A stretch of 14,304 nucleotides of DNA, from the NCBI GenBank assembly GCA_012839395.1, contig DUNJ01000175.1:1-14304 (forward strand), given 5' to 3'. The translations under genes and the position numbers were made by a program. Within the stretch, counting starts at the first letter, position 1. Each line of letters starts with the position of its first letter. The notes below the pieces were generated by a model. It was not told the origin of the DNA. It saw only the letters and a list, made by a program, of their open reading frames with translations, and searched no databases. The stretch comes from Tepidimicrobium sp. (GTDB lineage: Bacteria; Bacillota; Clostridia; Tissierellales; Tepidimicrobiaceae). Positions 8,324 through 13,449 of this stretch are shown here, piece after piece.

Positions 8324-9109
8324 TTATACATCCCTTTGTAAACCGGTTTCCCGCCCTGCCCATGGCATACTAATTCTTTGCAAAACCGTTACTACACTCA
8401 TCAATAGCAGGCTTATAACGGATATAAGAAATATTACCGCAAACATCTTATCGAAGGAATAGGATTTTTTAACCCTTGTCATATATACTCCTAGCCCACT
8501 AAATCCACCCAACCATTCTGCAATTACCGCACCAACTATGGAATAGGAAGCGGAAATTCTAAGCCCTGCAAAAAAATGGGACATAGAACTGGGCAATTTT
8601 ATATGCCTAAATATTTGGCCTTTAGATGCATTCATGGACATCAAAAGCTTTATGGTATCTGGGTCCGCCGATGCAAATCCATCCAATAACCCGATGGTGA
8701 TGGGGAAAAAAGTGACGATTACGATCAAGGTCACCTTAGGGGCTATACCATAGCCCAACCATAACACTAATAATGGAGCTATTGCTACCGTTGGTATGGT
8801 CTGAGTTATAACTAAAATAGGATATATAGCCCTATAGACAGGCTTAAACCTATCCATCAATACCGCAACTATAAAGCCCAACGCAACCCCAATGCCTAAG
8901 CCAAGAAATGCCTCCAACAACGTTACTTTAGAATGATGCATCAAAAGTGGAAAATCCAATATAAATGCCCTCACCACATCCGTAGGTGATGGTAACATAT
9001 ATCTAGGCAACAGCTCCAACAATGATAGAATCTGCCAAATAATAAGTATTCCAAGCACTGCAATATACGGCGATATCCTATTTATGATGTTTTGAAACCT
9101 TTTGGTCAA
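8324..9109 (-). CDS. thiX: Thiamine-precursor ABC transporter permease
   Basis: This 261-residue membrane protein is the channel of the thiamine-pyrimidine importer, acting with ThiY outside and ThiZ inside. It is a BPD_transp_1-type permease with about six membrane segments (about 13-33, 66-86, 95-118, 125-143, 188-208 and 224-245). The cytoplasmic EAA-type coupling loop is seen near 158-173 (MNASKGQIFRHIKLP). The start is TTG. A stop codon lies only two codons upstream in the same frame, and AGGCGGTG 9 bases upstream (plus-strand 9119-9126) serves as ribosome binding site inside the preceding gene. The two genes overlap by 32 bases, suggesting coupled translation. The gene ends 10 bases before the thiY start, and the thiY ribosome binding site touches its stop codon. 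Confidence 0.88.
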   Translation of the reverse strand: MTKRFQNIINRISPYIAVLGILIIWQILSLLELLPRYMLPSPTDVVRAFILDFPLLMHHSKVTLLEAFLGLGIGVALGFIVAVLMDRFKPVYRAIYPILVITQTIPTVAIAPLLVLWLGYGIAPKVTLIVIVTFFPITIGLLDGFASADPDTIKLLMSMNASKGQIFRHIKLPSSMSHFFAGLRISASYSIVGAVIAEWLGGFSGLGVYMTRVKKSYSFDKMFAVIFLISVISLLLMSVVTVLQRISMPWAGRETGLQRDV

Positions 9110-9374
9110 TCGTTAGGACACCGCCTTCCGGTTTAAAATTGATCTTAACATAAGACATCACAGATGGGGCTCCAGCTTTTACAGCGATATATTGACATTC
9201 CTTAACTATATTCATCAGCTCTTCAAATTCCCCTTCGATTGTCGTCTCAAAAGGTCCAACATAATAGGTCAACCCCGTATTTTCTACATGTTTAATAACC
9301 TCATCCACAATAGATAATATCTTCTCTTCCGATTCAACTCCTGGTAATACTTGAATTGCAACACTTGCATTCAT
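9078..9374 (-). CDS. MTH1187/YqgV-family thiamine-binding protein
   Basis: This small cytosolic protein of 98 residues belongs to the thiamine-binding (formerly DUF77, MTH1187/YkoF-like) family, a ferredoxin-like fold that assembles as a tetramer. Hallmarks are the IQVLPG start, the GLTYYVGPFETTIEGE block near 33-48 and the final beta strand with YVKINFKPEGG. Its exact role is unsettled; a thiamine or pyrimidine carrier or chaperone next to the importer is the usual suggestion. It is the first gene behind the TPP riboswitch, which ties it firmly to thiamine metabolism. The ATG at 9372-9374 (AGGAGG 8 bases upstream) is preferred. A GTG one codon before it, at 5-base spacing, is equally possible and would add a single residue. 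Confidence 0.87.
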   Translation of the reverse strand: MNASVAIQVLPGVESEEKILSIVDEVIKHVENTGLTYYVGPFETTIEGEFEELMNIVKECQYIAVKAGAPSVMSYVKINFKPEGGVLTIDQKVSKHHK

Positions 9375-9456
9375 CACAAGCTCCTCCTTTGTGTTTAATA
9401 TTTGATTCGATTAAATATATACTTTTATGACGTATCTAGCCATTGTATGGATAATT

Positions 9457-9490
9457 AAAAATCCCTCTTGGCGTAAATGCCAAAAGGGAT
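9457..9490 (-). terminator. Riboswitch-controlled intrinsic terminator
   Basis: Positions 9479-9490 pair with 9461-9472 as a 12-bp stem with a 6-base loop, followed on the minus strand by TTTTAATTAT. In minus-strand RNA every position pairs, with one G-U wobble (9484 with 9467); on the plus strand that position is an A-C mismatch. It lies between the TPP aptamer and the first gene of the operon. Its 5' arm can pair with the aptamer instead, which makes it a conditional terminator. Confidence 0.88.
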
Positions 9491-9533
9491 TGAATATTAA
9501 ATACTTTATATTACATATTGAATTCATATTCTT

Positions 9534-9619
9534 ATCCCTACGCTGGCATTATCCAGATCAGGTCAATGGGTAGAGAAATCACATTTCTCTTCTCAGCCCA
9601 ATTCATTGAGCACCCCTTA
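9534..9619 (-). ncRNA. TPP riboswitch aptamer (THI element)
   Basis: The minus strand carries the conserved TPP-sensing core: GGGGTGC at the 5' side, GGGCTGAGA at 9591-9599, then CTGATCTGGATAATGCCAGC ending in GTAGGGA (9535-9561). The variable arm is an 8-bp stem (9572-9579 with 9583-9590) and a 3-base loop. The pyrimidine-recognising (CTGAGA) and pyrophosphate-recognising (GATCTGGATAATGCC) parts are both complete, so the switch should be functional. Stem P1 looks short, with about three obvious A-U pairs beyond the conserved core. It controls the downstream thiamine-precursor transport genes through the terminator at 9457-9490, so that high TPP should stop transcription. Confidence 0.96.
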
Positions 9620-9637
9620 ATCTAATTCTAACACTAG

Positions 9638-9664
9638 ATTATACTACATTCCCTCAATTGTCAA
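9638..9664 (-). promoter_or_regulatory. Promoter of the thiamine-precursor operon
   Basis: The minus strand shows a perfect -35 TTGACA (9659-9664) and a perfect -10 TATAAT (9638-9643). The spacer is 15 bases, shorter than the usual 17. The predicted RNA start near 9630 lies about 10 bases before the aptamer, just as expected. A second TTGACA copy at 9670-9675 is too far away to pair with this -10. Confidence 0.75.
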
Positions 9665-9713
9665 GCTATTGTCAACTTAAATATTGAAATACTTTCGATG
9701 TCCTAAACCCCTA

Positions 9714-10466
9714 TCATTCGATTTTTTCCAAGATTAAAGATAATTTTTCAGATATGTTGGAAAACTCCTCCATCATATCCTTGTTGATATTATTAGACCT
9801 CGTATCCGCTACCGATACCCCTGCTAGCGCAATTAATGAACCTAATGAAATAGCCCTTAATACAAGGATCAATATATTGATTTTATCCATTTTCTCATCA
9901 TGTACTTTTATGATATTATCCAGCGTCTCCGTGGGCATACCTACAAACAATAACCCTATTACATTGTTGTTTTCATCTTTTATGGGTTCATAGGCAGTAT
10001 AATAATTCTCACCTAGTATTTCCGCCTCCCCTATATATAGATCACCATTTATTACCGTCTCATATGCATTATGATCGGTACCCAAAAATGTCCCTATCGC
10101 CCTTTCATTATCATCTGACATAATATTTGTTGAAATCCTTTTGAAATCATCCTTAACTCTAACAAAGATAGTAGATTTATCTCCTAACTCCTCTAATACA
10201 ATATCTACCACTCCAAACCTACCTTCTATACTTTTCCCATCACTATCAAGTAAGGTTCCATCCCCTTGGCTTAATGTACCATAAGAACGGTTTATATATT
10301 TCATTGTTAAGTTTATATTGTTTTCAACATGTTTTTTCAATAATTGATTTTTAATATTGTCTATTTCCTTTGTATTACTTGAAAACCCTAATAAACCCAA
10401 GATTAAACTGGCTAATAGAGCTATCATCCCACAATATGCTATTAACTTCGTTCTGTTAATTTTCAT
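9714..10466 (-). CDS. Stand-alone Cache-domain membrane protein
   Basis: This 250-residue protein has a membrane segment at about 8-28, an extracytoplasmic domain at about 30-194, a second segment at about 195-219 and a cytoplasmic tail of only about 30 residues. The outside domain ends in the single-Cache hallmark YYTAYEPI...NNNVIGLLFVGMP (about 155-177), as in the Cache_3/Cache_2 sensors of chemotaxis receptors and kinases. No HAMP, methyl-accepting, kinase or GGDEF part follows, so it is a sensor half without output. The frame includes a TTG at 10469, but GGGGGAG is better spaced (6 bases) from the ATG at 10464-10466. It follows the two small membrane protein genes with a 67-base gap and no terminator, so they may be co-transcribed. 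A ligand cannot be named. Confidence 0.8.
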   Translation of the reverse strand: MKINRTKLIAYCGMIALLASLILGLLGFSSNTKEIDNIKNQLLKKHVENNINLTMKYINRSYGTLSQGDGTLLDSDGKSIEGRFGVVDIVLEELGDKSTIFVRVKDDFKRISTNIMSDDNERAIGTFLGTDHNAYETVINGDLYIGEAEILGENYYTAYEPIKDENNNVIGLLFVGMPTETLDNIIKVHDEKMDKINILILVLRAISLGSLIALAGVSVADTRSNNINKDMMEEFSNISEKLSLILEKIE

Positions 10467-10507
10467 CAATTGCTCCCCCCCATTTTACTATTTCGTTTTT
10501 GATGGCC

Positions 10508-10520
10508 TGTTTAATAAACA
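10508..10520. repeat. Short perfect inverted repeat
   Basis: TGTTTA and TAAACA flank one base in the gap between the 126-residue membrane protein gene and the Cache gene. It is too short and AT-only to be a strong terminator, and could be a regulator half-site pair. Chance is a fair explanation in DNA this AT-rich. Confidence 0.3.
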
Positions 10521-10533
10521 TTTTATAATTCTA

Positions 10534-10914
10534 TTATTCATCTATCCCCACAAATACCTTCTTAAAACCAAGCCATGCAAAACAAGATATAGCAGCTATT
10601 GTTCCTAGCCTCCCACCAATACCTATATATGCATTGCTGGCAGCTATAAATAATATCCCTGTCATTAAGGATATTACAGCCATCTCTAAAAGATTTAGCG
10701 CATTTTCAACGGAAATCATACCTGCATAAGATGCACAAGCTGCGGCTGTAGCCAATAGATTGCCAGTAGAAGGGAAAAAATAGGGTAACATAAGACCAGA
10801 TACCAAGGTTATAATGGCTGAAGCGATAACAGCTCCTCTCTTTAAAATATTGGATACTATATAAGTAGCTATACCTGCAACTATTGATATTATTAATATT
10901 ATAATTTCCTCCAT
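10534..10914 (-). CDS. Small membrane protein, paralogue of its upstream neighbour
   Basis: This 126-residue, very hydrophobic protein has about four to five membrane segments (about 2-20, 28-48, 54-74, 78-100 and 104-120). I do not recognise the family. It is clearly related to the 187-residue protein encoded 10 bases upstream. Shared features are GAVIA near 28-32, LP near 44, S-Y-A-G-M near 63-67 and the glycine-rich block YIGIGGRLGTIAAIS near 97-111. The start ATG at 10912-10914 has AGGAGGT 5 bases upstream, overlapping the end of the previous gene. The tight spacing suggests that both proteins are made together and may form a hetero-oligomer (inference). A channel, transporter or signalling membrane unit is possible, but nothing in the sequence decides. 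Confidence 0.75.
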   Translation of the reverse strand: MEEIIILIISIVAGIATYIVSNILKRGAVIASAIITLVSGLMLPYFFPSTGNLLATAAACASYAGMISVENALNLLEMAVISLMTGILFIAASNAYIGIGGRLGTIAAISCFAWLGFKKVFVGIDE

Positions 10915-10924
10915 GAAATACCTC

Positions 10925-11488
10925 CTAATTGAAAATACTCATTATTGCTTTAGTAATTATTGTAGACAATGCAGCTGTAGTTCCGCCTTTTCCGCCAATA
11001 CCCGTATAAATTTCTGCAGTGATTAAAAAAACTAGTGCTACTATTAGGCTTCCCAGGGCAGCTACCGTTATAGATGGTATTACCGCCAATGAACTCATCC
11101 CAACAAAAGATGATGTATATGTTATACCAGCCAAATCGTTTGGAAGAAATGTAGCCGCCATTACCCCCACCAATCCATTAGCAATAACTGCTCCATATCC
11201 CATCCTGTGATTTATAAACCAAGTTAAGGTAACCCCTATAAATGAACAAACTAATACATATATGTTCTCCCTATTGATTTCATTTCCATCTTCATCTCTT
11301 TCTATTAGTTTTTTCAAATGATCCGCCAAACTTATAGCAAAGAAACCTCCCAAAATTATTAAAATTTCCGTCTTATAAAAATTTTCCTCATTAATTGCCG
11401 TTGAGATAATCAACCCCCCGCCAGTTGCAATAAAAGCTATCAATCCTAACATTCTCGTCCCTGTTTTACTAAATAACTTTCTATTCAT
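10925..11488 (-). CDS. Membrane protein of unknown family, first of a paralogous pair
   Basis: This 187-residue protein has about six membrane segments (about 12-31, 40-57, 74-92, 98-117, 125-145 and 146-166), with a charged cytoplasmic-type stretch KKLIERDEDGNE near 59-70. Residues from about 98 on repeat the pattern of the 126-residue neighbour: GAVIA, LP, S-F-V-G-M and YTGIGGKGGTTAALS, with the same 33-residue distance between the GM and GIGG motifs. The N-terminal ~95 residues are extra. I do not recognise the family. The ATG at 11486-11488 has no clear ribosome binding site; an inner ATG (residue 13, after AGGGA) is a possible alternative but would clip the first membrane segment. It is transcribed divergently from the hydantoinase-like gene. 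Confidence 0.73.
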   Translation of the reverse strand: MNRKLFSKTGTRMLGLIAFIATGGGLIISTAINEENFYKTEILIILGGFFAISLADHLKKLIERDEDGNEINRENIYVLVCSFIGVTLTWFINHRMGYGAVIANGLVGVMAATFLPNDLAGITYTSSFVGMSSLAVIPSITVAALGSLIVALVFLITAEIYTGIGGKGGTTAALSTIITKAIMSIFN

Positions 11489-11498
11489 TTTGCTATTA

Positions 11499-11574
11499 CC
11501 AAAGATCCATAAGAGCCCATAATTTCAATACTCTTACAATGACTTTGCTCTTTGGCAATTCCCCCCTTTTTGCC
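11499..11574 (-). promoter_or_regulatory. Foldable 5' leader of the membrane-protein operon
   Basis: In the minus-strand leader, CCAAAGA (11549-11555) pairs with TCTTTGG (11499-11505), enclosing TAAGAG (11531-11536) paired with CTCTTA (11510-11515). A competing 5-bp stem, GGCAA (11570-11574) with TTGCC (11554-11558), shares two bases with the outer stem, so the two folds exclude each other. The gene start lies only 10 bases beyond and lacks a good ribosome binding site. This could be a regulatory leader, but the stems are short and AT-rich, so the call is tentative. Confidence 0.3.
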
Positions 11575-11592
11575 TGTTTTTAAACATAATTG

Positions 11593-11664
11593 TTAAAAAA
11601 ATTGCAAATACAATTGTACCATAGTTCCGTTTGAATTGCATCCCTGGCGACCTTTAATAACCAT
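11593..11664 (-). CDS. Possible 23-residue peptide
   Basis: An ATG-initiated frame of 23 codons (beginning MVIKGRQGC) has a GGGGGTG ribosome-binding-like sequence 6 bases upstream (11671-11677). It has no recognised relatives. The predicted minus-strand promoter -10 (11613-11618) lies inside it, so if that promoter is right the frame would not be translated from that transcript. It may be a chance frame or a remnant of an older gene. Confidence 0.15.
   Translation of the reverse strand: MVIKGRQGCNSNGTMVQLYLQFF
11613..11621 (-). promoter_or_regulatory. Promoter (extended -10) of the membrane-protein pair
   Basis: The minus strand reads TGGTACAAT, an extended -10 with TACAAT matching 5 of 6 consensus bases. 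The -35 position holds only a weak match (ATGCAA at 17-base spacing). The start of RNA would be near 11606, leaving a leader of about 118 bases before the ATG. Confidence 0.4.
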
Positions 11665-11704
11665 AATTTTCACCCCCATTAAACGACCAGTAATCCTATG
11701 AGGC

Positions 11705-11734
11705 TTGATATTTATCGTCTTTAATAGATATAAT
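11705..11734 (+). promoter_or_regulatory. Promoter of the hydantoinase-deacetylase operon
   Basis: TTGATA (11705-11710, 5 of 6 matches) and a perfect TATAAT (11729-11734) are separated by 18 bases. The expected RNA start, near 11741, gives a leader of about 30 bases ending in a strong AAGGAGGT at 11759-11766. Confidence 0.72.
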
Positions 11735-11772
11735 ACTATTAGATGCTAAAAAAGGAATAAGGAGGTAAGAAA

Positions 11773-13449
11773 TTGATTGTAGGTCTAGATATGGGGGGAA
11801 CCCATATAGATGGGGTTATTGTAAAAGATGGAAATATAATAAATACGGTAAAAAAACCCACTGATAGAGATGATCTGTTCCAATCGATATGGACCACCTT
11901 AACAGAACTTTTATCTAAATATAAAAGGGATAATATTAAAAGAATAAATCTAAGCACTACAGTATCTACTAATGCTATTGTTGAAGATAAAACCTCTTCC
12001 GTGGGGATGATTATCCAATCTGGCCCAGGATTAAACCATGATTTCTTAGCCTGTGGCGATCAAAACGTATTCATCTCCGGATATGTAGATCATAGGGGAA
12101 AAGTGGTTGAACCTCTAGATTTTAAAGAAATAGAAAATGCAATGAATCTATTTGAAAAAAATAATATTGAATCCTATGCAGTAATAACCAAATTTTCTAC
12201 TAGAAATCCAAGTCATGAATTGGAGATAAAGGAAGCTTTAGAGAGTAAGTTTCCCCTTCAAATCACTATGGGACACACTATGTCTGGAAAACTAAACTTC
12301 CCTAGAAGGGTATTTACATCCTATCTCAATTCAGCTATACATAGTACCTTTAAGGAGTTTGCAGATAATATTAAAAGTTCCTTGGAAAGAGAAGGTATCG
12401 ATGCGCCTCTGTTCATATTAAAAGCCGATGGAGGAACCATGAATCTTCCTATAGCAGAACAAAAACCGGTGGAAACCATCCTTTCAGGTCCAGCTGCCAG
12501 CTTCATGGGAATGAGTGGAATGCTTAATACAGATGAGGATGCTGTATTATTGGATATTGGCGGTACTACCACCGATATATTCTTTCTAGCCGACGGTGTG
12601 CCCTTGTTTGAACCCCAAGGAATTAAAATAGGGAATTATAAAACCTTGATAAGGGCCATTTATAGCGTTTCCATAGGATTAGGAGGAGATAGCAGTGTAG
12701 ATATAGTGGATGATAAAATCCAGATAGGCCCAAAACGTGAAGGGTATCCGTATGCCTTTGGTGGCCCAAAGGCTACCCCAACCGATGCCATGATAACTTT
12801 GGGATTAATAGAAGATGGTGATAAAAATAGGGCTTATAAAGTCATGGAAGGATTAGGTCAAAAACTTGATCTATCGCCAGAGGGAACATCTAAACTGATC
12901 CTTCAGACCATGGGTGCTATTATAGCAAATAAGGTGAATGAACTGCTCCATGAGATAAATAGCCAACCAGTATATACAGTGAAGGAGTTATTGCATGGAA
13001 AGAAAATAGATCCTAAACTTATCAATGTAATAGGCGGCCCAGCCAAAGCTTTAGCTTCAACCCTTGAAAGAAATCTTAATATGCCTTGCTTCTATCCAAA
13101 AGATTATAGTGTAGCAAATGCGGTGGGAGCAGCCCTTGCTAAGCCAACTACTGAAATAACCATGTTAGCAGACACGGCTAGGGGAATTCTTTCCATCCCC
13201 GAATTGGGTATATATGAAAAGATTAGAAGAAGATATGATTTAAATTCTGCCCGCAAAAGAGCTATATCACTACTTAAAGAATACGCTATATCTATGGGAA
13301 CTGGTGAGGATGATATAGAAACGGAAATCGTGGAGGAAAGTAGTTTTAATATGGTAAAAGGTTTTTCTACAACTGGTAAAAATATAAGGATTAAAGCACA
13401 AATAAAACCTGGACTTATCCATGAATTTAGAGGTGATAAATATGATTAA
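11773..13449 (+). CDS. Hydantoinase/oxoprolinase-family protein
   Basis: This 558-residue cytosolic protein belongs to the hydantoinase A/5-oxoprolinase family, which uses ATP to open cyclic amides or related ring compounds. The N-terminal domain starts with the phosphate-binding motif VGLDMGGTHID at 3-13. The second, hydantoinase A domain carries LSGPAASFMG near 237-246 and LLDIGGTTTDIFF at 259-271. These are both nucleotide-site motifs of the acetate/sugar kinase-Hsp70-actin fold. Family members such as N-methylhydantoinase A are near 690 residues and full oxoprolinases near 1,280, so this one is short at its C-terminus. No B subunit is visible in the window. The start is TTG with AAGGAGGT 6 bases upstream. 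The gene overlaps the deacetylase-like gene by 8 bases. The substrate is unknown. Confidence 0.88.
   Translation: MIVGLDMGGTHIDGVIVKDGNIINTVKKPTDRDDLFQSIWTTLTELLSKYKRDNIKRINLSTTVSTNAIVEDKTSSVGMIIQSGPGLNHDFLACGDQNVFISGYVDHRGKVVEPLDFKEIENAMNLFEKNNIESYAVITKFSTRNPSHELEIKEALESKFPLQITMGHTMSGKLNFPRRVFTSYLNSAIHSTFKEFADNIKSSLEREGIDAPLFILKADGGTMNLPIAEQKPVETILSGPAASFMGMSGMLNTDEDAVLLDIGGTTTDIFFLADGVPLFEPQGIKIGNYKTLIRAIYSVSIGLGGDSSVDIVDDKIQIGPKREGYPYAFGGPKATPTDAMITLGLIEDGDKNRAYKVMEGLGQKLDLSPEGTSKLILQTMGAIIANKVNELLHEINSQPVYTVKELLHGKKIDPKLINVIGGPAKALASTLERNLNMPCFYPKDYSVANAVGAALAKPTTEITMLADTARGILSIPELGIYEKIRRRYDLNSARKRAISLLKEYAISMGTGEDDIETEIVEESSFNMVKGFSTTGKNIRIKAQIKPGLIHEFRGDKYD

Larger units (their letters stand above)
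11489..11772. other. Divergent intergenic control region
   Basis: This 284-base region between the membrane-protein pair (minus) and the hydantoinase-like gene (plus) holds no recognisable full gene. It contains a promoter for each direction, nested inverted repeats in the minus-strand leader, and a few tiny minus-strand frames: 23 codons at 11593-11664, 17 codons at 11534-11587, and 11 codons ending in ATGA overlap with the 187-residue gene. Runs of six C and five T (11561-11571) stand out. No known riboswitch class was recognised. Confidence 0.6.

Noticed and set aside
9661..9713. Terminator between the Cache gene and the thiamine operon promoter
   Set aside because: Only weak AT-rich self-complementarity (around the AAATATTGAAATACTT stretch) is present, with no GC-rich stem or T-run, so no terminator is called. 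Read-through into the riboswitch operon is possible.
11490..11606. Possible cyclic-di-GMP or other known riboswitch in the leader of the membrane-protein pair
   Set aside because: GGCAAA and GCAAAG pieces recall the c-di-GMP-I class, but the conserved spacing and partner segments are absent, and no other class I know matches. It is kept only as an unclassified foldable leader.
12321..12572. 83-codon open frame on the minus strand inside the hydantoinase-like gene
   Set aside because: It overlaps conserved motif-bearing sequence of the hydantoinase-like gene and shows no features of its own.
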